Source: Gymnopus androsaceus JB14
Lineage: Eukaryota; Basidiomycota; Agaricomycetes; Agaricales; Omphalotaceae
DNA length: 64,000 bases
Reading direction: 5' to 3'
Assembly: GCA_009733575.1 (NCBI GenBank)
Contig: ML769409.1
Span: 47,908-111,907, forward strand
Both the position numbers and the translations under genes were made by a program. A model generated the notes under the pieces. The model searched no databases. It saw nothing but the letters and a program-made list of their open reading frames with translations, and was not told the DNA's origin. This document shows, in pieces, positions 21,944 through 33,633 of this stretch. Numbering within the stretch: position 1 is the stretch's first letter; each line of letters begins with the position of its first letter.

Positions 21944-22463
21944 AGCTGGAGTTAGGTTCTGGAGGACAGATCGACGGATATGGTAGGCTGTCTAGCTGAA
22001 GCTACAAGTATCGCGGCGCTATTGTGAAAAGGGCCAACAAAGTGCCAAACAAGAAAAGATTAGTGATGATGGTCTGGCCAAGCAAGAGCGCTTATTATTT
22101 TTTATAACTTAACGACATCTCGACATGATCAATCCTTGTAATAGTGACAGTACTTATTTTCGATGTAGAAAAATCCATTCATTCTCTTACCATTGATTAC
22201 ACCTGGGTATTGCGCATATTATCGTTCGAGCTTGCATGCCATTCATAGGACAATGTACTGTATCGAGAAGAATCTATGGTAAGCGCTCGATTCTTGACTT
22301 GCGCACCTCGCGCTCAGTCCAGCTCGTCTCCGAATTGTCTCATCCTTCAGGCTCCAGAATTAATTCGGGGCCTAATTTAGCTATAGCTACATATAGTCTT
22401 GGCCGAAGCTAAGAGTAGATAATACTTACGAAGGAGATTTACCGTCGGTAAAACGAACGATCA
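21944..22463. other. Intergenic, 5' region of the WD40 gene
   Basis: 520 bp with no supported gene. It holds the promoter side of the WD40 gene and the 3' flank of the next gene. Confidence 0.5.
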
Positions 22464-24121
22464 TCAATTCTTCCCAGCCTTTTCGTTCTCCCCTTCATAG
22501 GTGTTTGCCACTGGTCCAACAAAATCGAAAATTTCGGTGCCGTCATTAACAGCCAAATCTTCCGGTAATCCAGCTAGATATACCACTGCTGATCAGTTTT
22601 GCCAATAGTAAGACTTAAAAAGGCAGCCACGCGCGGAGGAATACACCGTTCTTCACGTAGGCTGAAGTAATCTGGGGATATGCTGTTGGAAGGGCTTGCT
22701 ACTCTCATGATGGACCCAAAGAACAGTTATAACAGAGACGTTTTCCCGGTGCGATAGGCCTTTTATGTGATCCCGAATTAGTTACTATTTCCTCTGGAAC
22801 GACCAACCAATGTAAAATCAGTCAGCCGCGAGAAAGATATTTATGAAGATGTGTTTGCTACGCACCTTTTTTGGCGGCTTATCCGAATCTGTGCCGGTGC
22901 CAGTGGTTTTGGATATGATAGGAATTGGGATGTTGAATTGAAAGAAGCACAGGAGATCATTCTCACCGCCTGTTTACTATGTGAAGCATATTCGCGGAAG
23001 GTACAGAGTTGACCGACTATGAGGTTTGGGTCGATCTGTAAGCAAGAGAAGAGAGAACGCACTTCAGTTATAATGTGCTCATGTACAATGTCATTGTAGA
23101 GAGCATGCAGGATGGGCCTGGAGGCTTCTGCACCGCGATCAGAAAGGGAGTTAACGAGAAAAACATCGACGGCCGCCAGCCCAACTAGAAGTAGCAGAGA
23201 AGCAAGAAGATTTGAATTATGATTGATCGAAAAGAGTACAACAGAGACCCGCTCTGAAGTATTATTCAAGTAAGTATAGAGAACGCGGGAGGTGCACCAG
23301 GCGACTGAAAAACATATCTCAAGATATGGTCTTTTATAGGATCTGTCGCCACCACCCCAACGTATCGTTTGATACGATAAGATAGGGCTGCTGAAGACGC
23401 TGCCACTGAGGTGGGCTCACCTCGCGCTCAAGCTTCTCAAATCGGGAGGATAAAAGCCAGTGAAATTCTGAATTGTGAAATCCACTCAGGTGAGAGGCAA
23501 CAAAGGATAGTGCGGATGACGAAGACATTGAAGCTTGGATTGATTCAGGCATCGGATTTCGTATGCCATCTTGGTTACTCCGATAACGCGGCGACAGCAC
23601 CTAACTCTGGCACTTCAGAACAACGATTGAGTACATCCGGATACCCCACTTAGAAATTATATCTGATATAATAGACCTACCATCGTTCATTTTCGGATTC
23701 TGAATCCTATCGATGGCCATGCCATCGTACTGCGAGGATTTTCTTGCACAGTCTAGGCCGTATTTATCATTGACATTGAAAGAAGGTTTAGCGGACTGAG
23801 GAGAGAGATCAATGAAAGCAAAGCAAAATTTAGTCACAGGCATCGGCACTGGAGGGCACTGGACAGTCCATTCCCTGTCATTCAGAGGATGAGCTTCATA
23901 AAAGCACTCGTCAACGCGTGAACAATCATCCAAAAACTTGGCAACAACTTGGCCAAATTGCAGCCATTTAAGTATAAGTTATGCGAGAATACTGCGTGTT
24001 GTAGGAGATGATTTGTACGTAGAAGCGCGTAAATTATAGGAGAGAGACTCGGAGAACTTTTGAATTGAAGTGTGCACTGTTGAGATCTACGAGATAAAGG
24101 CTCCGTTACTTTGGCGCCCAA
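22464..24121 (-). CDS. Unassigned multi-exon gene, one hydrophobic segment
   Basis: Several exons are clear but not all join. The last exon ends at TGA 22464 and reads AGLPEDLAVNDGTEIFDFVG, with ANTYEGENEKAGKN at the end. It joins in phase 1 to ALPTAYPQITSAYVKN upstream (near 22,660-22,700). Around 23,295-22,870 a frame carries a membrane-like segment (NLLASLLLLVGLAAVDVFLV) followed by HALYNDIVHEHIITEV. Around 23,930-23,690 a frame reads VPMPVTKFCFAFIDLSPQSA and YDGMAIDRIQNPKM. Donor GTGAGC after EKLERE near 23,425 is strong. I recognise no domain. The exon pieces, clean acceptors and lack of stops argue for a real gene. The start and two internal junctions are unresolved, so the outer coordinate is approximate. 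Confidence 0.45.
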
Positions 24122-24221
24122 GTCTGCCGAGCGTTAATCGAAATTTGCTTCTTTGTCCCGAAGCTTACACGAGCACACCTTTTTTTCTGTGCGAGTGGCT
24201 TGTGATTCGGGATTCGGTATC

Positions 24222-26240
24222 ATGGTCAGCAAAAAAAACAAGCAAGCCAAAAGGGCAGCGGCCAAGGAAGGCGAAGCTGAAGCTGCGCCTGCACCTCCTC
24301 CTACTCCTGCGTACGTTTGTCTTTAATGTTTTCAGTGAAAATTGAATTAATTATCTATCACTACAGATCTGCATCTACACCTACGGCTGGCCCAAGTTCA
24401 TCTGTGCCAAATTCCAGTAGAGCTCCATCAACTTCACCAGAGCCTGATCCTCCTGAAGAAGATCTTGTGCAGCGCGCTGAAAAGGTAAAGGAAAAGGGGA
24501 ATGTTGCATTCAAGGCTGGTAAATACCAAGAGGCTATCGAGCATTATACCAAGGCCATCGGTAAGATTGCACCTTTTGCTAGTTAGTAATCAAAATATCT
24601 TATGTTGTTCAGAAATGAACCCTCTCGAGCCTGCATTCCTAACGAACCGAGCCGCATCCTACATGGCCATCGAAACGGTTCAGACTCGCTCTCGATGACT
24701 GCCAACTAGCGGCCACGCTCCAATCATCTGCCCCATCGGCCAAAACCCTCCTCCGACTCGCTCGTTGCCAACTAGCTCTCGGCTCAGCAACCCCCGCCTC
24801 CTCAACCCTACGAACCGTACTCTCCCTCGAACCGGCCAACAGCCCAGCTATCCAGCTAAAGAGCAAAATATCCGAACTGGAAAGCCATCTACGGACATTC
24901 GACGGTGCGAGGGAGAATAAGGACTGGGGACTTGCGAGGCTGGCGTTGGATAAGTGTCTGAAGAGTATTGAGGGAGAGGGGGAAGAAGTTCCGACGGATT
25001 GGAAGGTTTGGAGGGTCGAGTTGGAGTTGGCGAAGGGGAATTTGGAAAATGCTAATAATTCTGCCAGGTGTGTCTTGTGTCTTGCATCTTTTACTTGTAC
25101 TGATTTATTCCTTCCAGCGATGCTCTCCGACAAAGCTCCAACTCACCCGAAGTGCTCTGTCTACGTGGTCTCGTGCTCATGCTAAGTGGAAAACTGCCAT
25201 CAGCTTTACAGCACGTCCAATCCGCTCTCCGATTCGACCCTTCGTATCTCCCTGCACAACAGCTGCGTAAACGGGTTAAAGACATTGAACGGTTAAAAGA
25301 CGAAGGAAACGCTGCGTTCAAGACGGGAAATTTACAAGAGGCTGTTGATAAGTATACTGAGGCGCTTGAGGTACGTGTACTGATTTTTAAAATGCTTTAA
25401 TGTATCTGTAAGGCTAATCATTGATTAGCGCATTGGAGAAAAAGAAGAAGAGGCGAAAGGTGGTCAAATCCGCGCAACTTTGTTGTCGAACCGTGCGACC
25501 ACACTTATCAAGGTACTTAATAGCTTCCTTTTCTTCTATGTATACTCAATCACCCTTCCTTAGCTATCAGAATACACCCGCGCCCTAGCCGACACCTCCG
25601 CCTCCCTCACCCTTTCCCCAAACTCCTTCAAAGCCCTCCGTACCCAAGCCCGTGTCAATCTGGCACTAGAAAACTACGAGGACGCCGTCCGGGATTTCAA
25701 AAATGCCGTCGAGGAGGCACAGAAAGACGGTAGTACTACGGAGAGGGACGTACGTGAGTTGAAGGGAGAGTTGAAAAAGGCGGAAGCGGCGTTGAAGAGG
25801 AGCAAGACGAAGGATTATTATAAGATCTTGGGGGTACATAGGGAGTGTACGGAGATTGAGATTAAGAAGGCGTATAGGAAGGAGAGTTTGAAACATCATC
25901 CTGATAAGGTGGGTCCAGCTTCATCCTCTGTCCGATTTTTTCTCACTCATTATTCTTATCAATTCATTAGGGCGGTGACGAAGAAAAATTCAAACTCGTA
26001 GCAGAAGCCTACGCTGTCCTCTCTGACCCTCAGCGACGAGAACGATATGATATGGGTGATGATGAGGACGGCCTAAACGATGGCGGAATGGGTGGTGGAA
26101 TGGGAGGCATGAACCAAGCGGATCTTGCGAATCTATTCGCTCAGTTCAACGGAGGTGGGTTTGGTGGTGGTGGTGGATTCCCGGGAGGAGGTCACTCGCA
26201 TTCGTCGAGAGGAGGACAAGGGTTTTCGTTTTCGTTTTAG
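24222..26240 (+). CDS. TPR-DnaJ co-chaperone (DNAJC7-like) with one frame break
   Basis: Seven exons (24222-24310, 24367-24560, 24613-25067, 25118-25370, 25429-25512, 25564-25908, 25971-26240) sum to 1,690 nt. That is one base more than a multiple of three; without it the product is about 562 residues. TPR repeats: KEKGNVAFKAGKYQEAIEHY, ALRFDPSYLPA, DEGNAAFKTGNLQEAVDKY and ALENYEDAVRDF. The C-terminal J domain has KDYYKILGV, the essential HPD in HHPDK, and a Gly-rich tail (GGGFGGGGGFPGGG). The family stimulates Hsp70 ATPase and links Hsp70 with Hsp90 via its TPRs. In exon 3 after ASYMAI (about 24,670) the frame must shift by one base to give KRFRLALDDCQLA. No intron explains this, so an extra G or an assembly error is likely. 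Confidence 0.85.
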
Positions 26241-26644
26241 TCGGAGATGATGTGGGGATTCGTTTATGTTCTAGAGGCCGCGCTTCCCGATAGGCAGTAC
26301 TGTATTGCATCCAGATGTCGACGTTCTCCGCACATATATCCCCCGCCCCCGTCCTTGCATGTCGTCCCTGTTTCACATACGCGTAGATTATGCTGGGTAA
26401 TCTATACATACGTACTGTACATATCATACAACCTTGTCTTGTTTTTTTAACCGTTTGTTTTATAGAAGAAGCACTTGCAGGCTCAAACGGTATAGATCGC
26501 GAAAAGAAAGAAGAATGAGACGTCGTGATGTCGGTATGTATGTCTCTTTTATTTTGCTTTTATTTGGCCGGTTTCCTTTCTTTAACTACTACTTTCAAGT
26601 TCTCACAGGACAATCCTCCGCTTTACATTATCATCTCTGCTGTT
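26241..26644. other. Intergenic between convergent gene ends
   Basis: It includes the 3' UTR of the DnaJ gene and pyrimidine-rich sequence. No gene is supported. Confidence 0.5.
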
Positions 26645-26929
26645 TTATTCCGTCCGATCCGGTCGCAAGGCCTTAATAATGATATTCAAACTTGCCATCG
26701 TTCCCAAACCCAAGATTTCGAGCAGTTGATTCAATGCTTCATGAGCTTCGTAGCCAGAAGCCCTTTGTTCAGCAGTGAAGGTGCGCCACGCTTGTCAAAA
26801 AAAATCGATGAAGGTTGCTGCTTCCTCTTGCATCTGATTCTAATTCTCACTTGTCTCAGCCTGTCTCAGCATATCGTCAATAACATTTATAAGTTCGGAA
26901 TTGGGACTTGGTGTTGGGCAACGTTCTGC
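26645..26929 (-). CDS. Unassigned small gene, last two exons
   Basis: Exon 26929-26851 reads AERCPTPSPNSELINVIDDM and ends LRQAET. It joins in phase 1, through donor GTGAGA and acceptor ACAAG, to exon 26790-26645, which reads TWRTFTAEQRASGYEAHEAL and continues to a TAA stop at 26645-26647. The phase match and absence of stops make this a credible 3' end of a gene on the strand opposite both neighbours. The 5' part is not resolved: a candidate ATG lies at 27202 (MNRFEKQLHMSTTKSEP) but I could not connect it in phase. No domain is recognised. It would be a short helical protein. Confidence 0.42.
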
Positions 26930-27409
26930 CTGCATTTATCATTCACACGAATGATGACTGAAGTCCACGTTACAATTGATGCTCTATGGGAGCTGACGCT
27001 CGGAAAGCTCAGAGATCCAACTTTTGCAAGCTGAAAGACTACACGGGTTTTCTCTCATTATAATTCCGAGAAATTCGACTCATGGACTGAAAGCTTTCGC
27101 TCTGCGATCACAGTAACTTCCACGATTCCTCCCAGATTTGGACGCACTTTGAGGTTCGGATTTGGTAGTACTCATGTGAAGTTGTTTCTCGAATCTATTC
27201 ATCGTCGTTTTATTCTGAAGTAGATGTTACGGCTTGCCGCAGGACCAATGCACAATTGGGCGCCTTCTGGTGATACATAAAGAGATCTTTCCTTTATAAT
27301 ATTCTGTCGGTTCACATTGCAAGAACCAATTATGTCCAGTAAGTTTATTTCCATCCATCTTGATCTACACCTACCACATCTATCCCATCGCAGTGCAGTT
27401 TCGGACTTG

Positions 27410-28846
27410 GCCCAGCAGTCACCTCCTTCAAACACATGCGATATCTGCAACTGAGCCTGGGGCCCAAGACAGCGATGTCGTCACTTCCCTTGCTCTAAGC
27501 AAAGATTGGATTATCGTTGGATTGGCAAATTGCCTTATTTATGACTTTAGCGCACGAACGGGAGACCTCAAACAAACACTTATAGGACACGATTCGGGCA
27601 TATGGGTAGTTTGTTTGGTTCAGAAGGGTGGATATATGGGACCGGATCCGAGTCATGATTATGTTGTGAATGAGGGGAATATTCTGACCGGCGAGGCAAA
27701 GGAAGACAGTAAAGATGGTGATGGTACTAGTAGAGCCTCTTTACAGCTTCCTCTATCATCAAGGATAGCACTCGGGCTAGGTCCGGGGAATGACACGGGA
27801 GATAATCATGGTCATCATCCGAGTCGCCATGATCATTCAGATTGCGATGATGATGAGGAGGATGGGGGCTGGGATACAGATGGCGGACCAAGGGTGTGTA
27901 AACCCAGTGGCGTATCTGGGCACTCGGAAGGATGGGGTCAGACTAATGATCTAGTAGTAAGTGGTGGATGTGATAAAGTCGTTCGCGTGTGGGACATTCA
28001 ATCCGGGTACGCTGGTCCAACTTCTCTAAAATTAATGGTCCTTACTCTTTGTTCTGTAGCCAATGTATGTGCATCCTCCGTGGACATACATCCACTATCC
28101 GCTGCCTGAAGGTATTACACAACAGACCCATAGTTGTTTCCGGGTCGAGGGACAATACTGTTCGAGTCTGGGATATCCAGCAAGGTCTTCCGCTTCGCAC
28201 ATTGGCAGGACATATGGCTACTGTGAGGTGTTTGGATGTTTGCGGAAATCGAGTCGTTAGTGGAAGCTACGATGATACGTGCCGAGTGATAGGGTAAGAA
28301 TAGCCTCTGGAGGGCTTGATACTACTACTCGAGTGTGGGATGCTGAGACTGGGTAAGCCTTAAGTAACTACCACCCCTCTTGCACTTTCTCCTAGTCTAA
28401 TGTTTTCTTCTCCTCCTTTCCATCCCGTTCGCTCACTCGTCGCTTGTTTAGTGAATGTAAAGCCATTCTCCAAAGCCATACCGCCCTCGTTTGCCAACTT
28501 CAGCTTTACCGAAACATGCTTGCTAGTGGGGGGGTTCAGATGGGAGGGTTATTGTTTTTTTCTCTGCCTTCGCAATAACAATTCACTTCCGCTTCCTGCA
28601 AAACCCACTCCCAAGCCCACGTTGCAACGAAAATGCAAACATAAAGCCATCCTCAAAATGAAAACGAACAATATCACATCCTAAACCGCATCGCAGGCGG
28701 CAGCATACGACTCCTCCGTCGATGTGAGGGATTTGGGTGAGCCCGATGAGTGTGTTTGGAAGGCGGTTTATGAGCCTGGAGCAGAAGTGTTTGTGATTAT
28801 GCGTAAGAGGCAGGGGCAGACGATTATGGAAATTTGGGAGGAGTAA
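27410..28846 (+). pseudogene. Degenerate copy of the F-box/WD40 gene, F-box lost
   Basis: Segments match the gene at 19.2-21.9 kb in order: DVVTSLALSKDWIIVGLANC, SGGCDKVVRVWDI, LRGHTSTIRCLKVLHNRP, SGSRDNTVRVWDI, CLDVCGNRVVSGSYDDTCR, SGGLDTTTRVWDAETG, SHTALVCQLQLYRNMLASGG, and the C-terminus ECVWK...RQGQTIMEIW. The F-box exon is absent. Introns are present at the parental positions, so this was copied as DNA, not through RNA. A deletion fuses the third propeller exon to the middle of the fourth, removing LWDVDTGQC onward. There is a frame shift in the G run near 28,530, and another deletion removes most of the variable loop and one blade. It is in opposite orientation to the parent, about 5.5 kb away. 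Confidence 0.88.
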
Positions 28847-28959
28847 CGGACGAAAGATTATTACAAGAGAGTCCTTAGTTGTATAACTTGTAATGATAAT
28901 ATTGTGCTTGGATGCGAGAGTGGAATCACAATCACAAAAAAGCGAATCGAACGTGTTCA

Positions 28960-29042
28960 TGACCACCGCAGGACTCGAACCTGCAACCTTTTGGTACGCT
29001 CAGCAATCGAAGCCAAACGCGCTACCATTGCGCCAGGTAGCC
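28960..29042 (-). tRNA. tRNA-Arg(UCG) with 11-nt intron
   Basis: The acceptor stem is GGCTACC/GGTGGTC, the D stem GCGC/GCGC, and the anticodon stem TTTGG/CCAAA, fully paired. The loop C-T-TCG-A has an 11-nt intron (TTGCTGAGCGT) after position 37, the canonical place for nuclear tRNA introns. The T arm is GCAGG-TTCGAGT-CCTGC. A six-T run follows at about 20 nt on the minus strand, as a Pol III terminator. It lies about 110 bp beyond the end of the WD40 pseudogene. Confidence 0.88.
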
Positions 29043-29651
29043 ATAGTTAGGCAGTAAATAAATAATCCAACATGTGCACTCTCATTTGCGCCCTTATACT
29101 CGCCCTTATAAGTTAACAACATTTCACGCTCGCAAGTTTCCATAGCGATTTCATGAATATCGCCTGTTTTCAAGTACATAGGTGGGATTGGTAAAGTACT
29201 TTCTCTTGCCATGCGTCTTGTGAGCATCCTCAATCTTATTGATCAGTATTTTTTACAGTACTGCTCATTATCCAGTCAAGCTTGAAGCGCATGGCGATCT
29301 CTGTGCAGTTACCGGTTGCCAAGCTCCGAATATCATAGCCTCCTGAGGCTCAGCGTGTGTTATACTTTGAACTATACAAAGTTGAATTCATTGCTACATC
29401 AAGGATCCATCGACTGGCGACAATCATTAAACTGGCGCATGTGCATGTCAATCTCCGTCCAGTACTTAAGGGGCCTTGCAGAACAATGATCTTCCTTCCT
29501 TCCCTCGTTCTTTTCCCTTTCTTTCGGCTGGTCTTTTTCCCTTCTTCTTCTTCTCCTTCTTCTCGACTAGGCCGTGCCTTTGTTCACTCCTTCTTTTGGT
29601 CCAACGTAATTCTTGTTTTCCACTCTCAACTTTAGGAATCAACCAACTTGC
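29043..29651. other. Intergenic, upstream region of the lipase gene
   Basis: It includes a strongly pyrimidine-rich stretch (29,490-29,640, CTTCTTCTTC-like) just before the lipase start, typical of fungal promoters near the transcription start. No gene is seen. Confidence 0.5.
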
Positions 29652-31044
29652 ATGATGGTCCGCTCTATCTTTTCTACCTTCCTTTCCGCCAGTCTCCTTG
29701 CTGCAAAGCTCTCTCTCGCTGCACCAATCGTTTCAAGAGACAGTGATTCAGCAACTACTGCTGTATCAAATACCACTGTCACTTCAGACTTTTTACGACC
29801 GGCCTTTTTCGCTCGCATAGCCTACTGCTCCGAGAGTGCAGTTCAGAGCCTCGATTGCGGCGGTCCTTGTGAAGCTCTTGGATCTGGTGTTGATGTATTG
29901 CAAATTGGAGGAAGTGCGTTGACTTGACAAATGTTCATCAACTGACACGATACTGACGCGTAAATCAGATTCTGGGACTATCCCGATGTGTGAGTTCCTG
30001 TCCTGTCGCGTTAATTACTTTACTTTACCAGGAAACTAACTTTAAAACTGATGTACAGACCTCATCGCACATGATACCTCCACCAACTCGATTGTAGTTG
30101 CGCACCAAGGGACAGATCCCTCAAACCTGTCAGTGTTTTCTCCCAAACCGTTTCAGGATGAACAACTGATGTAAATCGTGATCGTCTCTGCTCAGATTGT
30201 CGCTCTTGAACGATGCTGAGCTCGCTTTAACGGACCTGAATACGACTACATTCCCGTCTGCCAGTGGGAGTAAGTTGCGGTTGCACGGTTCAGTGTTCAT
30301 GGGTTTAATGTTTGTCTTTTTTCGTTTTCGCAGAGGGTATACAAGTACACGATGGATTCCAGGACACCTTCGAACGTACTTCGGCTGGTGTTTTATCTGG
30401 TGTTCAGAGTGCACTTGCTTCTACGGGTGCGAGCAACGTTTTGGTTACTGGACATTCACTGGGTACGTCTTGAATTCGACTTGCTATTTGCTGCAACGCT
30501 GAGATGATATGACAGGTGCTGCTATTGCAACACTCGATGCAATGATGCTCATTGAAAATCTTGACTCGTCTATTTCACTGACTACCACCGTCTTCGGACT
30601 TCCTCGAGTGGGCGATCAAGCCTGGGCAGACTTCGTAGACTCCAGTGTATGTGTATTCTTTCTGTATTAACTCTTAACTTACTCACACAAATACATACAT
30701 AGCTCGGCACCACCCTCTCTCACATCACGAACCAGAACGACCCCGTCCCCACTGTTCCACCAGAATTTCTCGGCTTTGTTCAGCCCTCCCAGGAATTCCA
30801 CATCACAGGTGTGGACTCTACCGGTCAGGCAACTGGGATTGTTGCGTGCCCTGGACAAGACAATGATAACTGTTCGACTGGGAACAACATCTTAGATACT
30901 AGTATTGCAAATCACCTCGGTACGTCTGTTCTGCATCTTCGTTCATCTGTAAGGAAAGGCAGTTCGAACTGATATGGTATGATCTTTCGGATAGGCCCGT
31001 ACTTTGACGACATCTCTTTCGGATCATCCGCTTGCCCTGCTTAA
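29652..31044 (+). CDS. Secreted lipase, class 3 (alpha/beta hydrolase)
   Basis: Eight exons (29652-29913, 29969-29989, 30059-30128, 30196-30269, 30334-30462, 30516-30646, 30703-30919, 30995-31044) total 954 nt, or 317 residues, with every phase matching. The signal peptide is IFSTFLSASLLAAKLSLAAP. The nucleophile elbow is GHSLG (Ser). The catalytic Asp is probably in NQNDPVPTVP and the His in NHLGPYFD, the usual class 3 order and spacing. HQGTDPSN matches the oxyanion-hole region. Cys pairs near AYCSES/DCGG fit disulfides of an extracellular enzyme. The family cleaves triacylglycerols, and some members act as feruloyl esterases. Exon 2 is only 21 nt. ATG 29652 is immediately followed by a second ATG; either serves. 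Confidence 0.92.
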
Positions 31045-31691
31045 ATCGGTAGACTCAATGCTTCAGTGGAGGATATTTATGTCGTGTGCAGAGCACAGTC
31101 TTATGCATAAATTGGTTGTATACGTTCTTTACTAAAATTATTTGTGGACATTCGTGATGCTGTAGGGCCTAAGGACTTTGTATATACATTATGAAGGGAA
31201 TATAATCCGGATTTTCGAGAGATTATAACATATGCCAGAACAATCTTAAAAATTGTCTCTTACAATTCACGGTTTTCGCCCTTTCTCTGGCATGTTCAAA
31301 TCCTCGATCTCTGACTCGGGTGTTCCTTCTTCTGGATCTCGAATTCTTCGCTGACATTCCCCTATCTCGATTTGGGGCTTAAGCGCTTATGCTTAATGAG
31401 GAGGCCTCTCAGACTCAACATCCAGAATTGGCTCCGGATACCTTTAAATCTGTGGCTGCTCCGCGATAGATGCCATCTCTATCTTTTTTTGGCTAGCCCG
31501 GAGAGCGAGGACCATGGAATTATCATGTCCCCGGGTCGCTGTGAGCTCCTCAGCTTTATCCTCATACGCCACACTACGACGATCGGATTGGACGCTTGGA
31601 CGCGCTTGTTCCGGCCGGAAAAACATATGGGATCAAATTCGGTGCCTCCTTAAATAAATAAAACTCCTTTTACTTGTAGACCACCACTATC
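31045..31691. other. Intergenic, nothing recognised
   Basis: 3' flank of the lipase and 5' flank of the carrier. Short frames only. Confidence 0.5.
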
Positions 31692-33177
31692 ATGAGTGAG
31701 AATCAAGGTCAGTGCAAGATTACGACGAGATAGGTGTCCGATTGCATATCCATACTCATTTATCATTTAGAACTGAACCCGACAGTTGACTTTATTGCTG
31801 GTACAATGGGGGTGCGTACAAGGATAGGCAGTCGTTCTTGCTCTGAACTTCAGTTTCTAGGGTGCCGCCAGTCTTGTAGTTGGGTTTCCATTCGACACAG
31901 GTCAGTGAACTTTCTCCGGGGGAAAGAACCTCGAAATGCTTACACTTGTTGCAGTGAAAGTCCGCTTCCAGAATCCTCAGTTTCCTCAGAAATACTCTTC
32001 AACCATGAACTGCGTTCTCAACAATTATTAGAGAAGAGAGGTTTGTAGGTTTGTTCAAAGGAATTACCTCTCCACTTGTGCGTCTGTTGTTCATTACCAT
32101 CTCATTCAATCATTGACCATTGTTTCGAAATATAGGCTGCTGTTGCCCTCATGAACGGTCTGGTATTCGCCTCATATCGATTTCTTCTCAAAGTCCAGCT
32201 CGAAGACAACAAATCGGTACCTACAATGTCTCAGATTGCCCTAGCAGGCGCAGGGTGCGGAGCTATATCTTCGTGAGTTTCCTGGATCAGCTTCCCCATA
32301 CCTTGACCGTTTTCAGGTCTCAAGATTGAAGATTGCAGTATCATTACCACCCCCACCGAATTAATCAAGATCCGACAACAGTCACTTGTTATTCCAACAA
32401 GTGCTCGACAAATTGCTTGGGACATCTTCAAGCGATCCGGGGTTCGCGGCTTGTATCGCGGAGCTACAGCAACGATCCTTAGAGATTCTGGATATGGAGC
32501 TTATTTTTGGGCTGTAGGTGATCTCCATTTGCGTCTTCTTAACGCGTTAGGCTGATTCTATCTCTGGCTAGTATGAAGCAACGTGCAGGTACTTGAACTC
32601 AAGTGCATTATTTACGGATCGTTCGTCTGAGACGTCGCGCGTTGTGCATGAATTTGATCATCAGCCGAATACATCTTCGTGGTCAACGCTGCTCACTGCA
32701 GGAGCAGTAGCGGGTATTGGTGAGTCCTCAGCTTTCTTGCGTGTTAGTAATATGCTCATATCCGAGTTGATCTTCAGCGGGATGGTCGTTCACGTTTCCT
32801 TTTGACGTTATAAAGACTCGTATACAGGGTGTTGATGAATCACAACTGGTGCGATCATCTTTAGGTCGACATGCGGCTTTACCATCGTCGGCGAATGCCC
32901 CGCTTTTATCTCAAATGTATTCAACGAACGCGACAGTACCGGTGAATCCGTATCGTACGGTGTGGTCAACCATCGTCAACTCTTACCGTAGTGAAGGAAT
33001 CCAGGTATTCTTTCGGGGTTTGTCACCTACTCTAATCCGGTACGTGCTCGTCAAGTCTCAATTGGTTTAGTGGTTTGTTGGTTGGAATCGAAACTGATGA
33101 GTGGAAATATTAGGGCGATCCCTGTCAATATGGCTACCTTTGCAACATTCGAAGCTGTCGTACACGCACTGTCATGA
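31692..33177 (+). CDS. Mitochondrial carrier (SLC25 family, carnitine/amino-acid type) with one frame break
   Basis: Nine exons (31692-31707, 31771-31811, 31861-31900, 31955-32077, 32136-32272, 32339-32513, 32572-32719, 32778-33039, 33114-33177) sum to 1,006 nt, one over a multiple of three. The product is about 334 residues. The three carrier repeats carry PFDTVKVRFQ, PTELIKIRQQ and PFDVIKTRIQ, the Px[DE]xx[KR]x[KR] signature. GYGAYFWAYEA after repeat 2 recalls the carnitine/acylcarnitine and basic amino-acid branch (SLC25A20/29/45-like); the substrate is not certain. It would sit in the inner mitochondrial membrane. In exon 4, after STMNCV (about 32,020), a one-base shift is needed to continue as STIIREERFVGLFKGITSPL. 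No intron explains it. Confidence 0.87.
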
Positions 33178-33633
33178 AGTACTTAATTTTACGCTCTGCC
33201 TGCGCTCTTAGATATCTATATAGATACTTATCGGATGGACGATGATAATGTTGTATTCATAGACGCACTAGACTGGGCCCCTTCCTTAATAATATAATAC
33301 TACCTTGACTTATTAGTACATCAAGGTCAAAGATCTGCTTGCCATTCCAAATCCAACTGGAATTGTTTCGGCATGTTTCATGGTCCAGAGCGTAGTCCTG
33401 CACTTATAGAAGCATTATCAACTTTGACGCGTAGATCGAAGAAAGTCATGTAACGACTGACGTTGGTTCAACTTGGACGCGTTTGTGAGGCCATCGAGGT
33501 AAGATTAGCGCCCAAATTTGCCGAGCGCTCGGCAACCTTTCAACTGAGCCGAGGTGACGACGCGAAATATTTCTCTTTCATTCAATCATTGTCAAGTTGA
33601 ACTTGTACGCGCCAGCGAGCTGAAGATTCCAAA
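33178..33633. other. Intergenic, promoter region of the dynamin gene
   Basis: 456 bp with no gene. It holds the 3' flank of the carrier and the upstream region of the next gene. Confidence 0.5.

Noticed and set aside
28141..28297. WD40 copy at 27.4-28.8 kb as a functional short WD40 gene
   Set aside because: Internal deletion across an exon junction, loss of blades and of the F-box, and a frame shift make a folded propeller unlikely.
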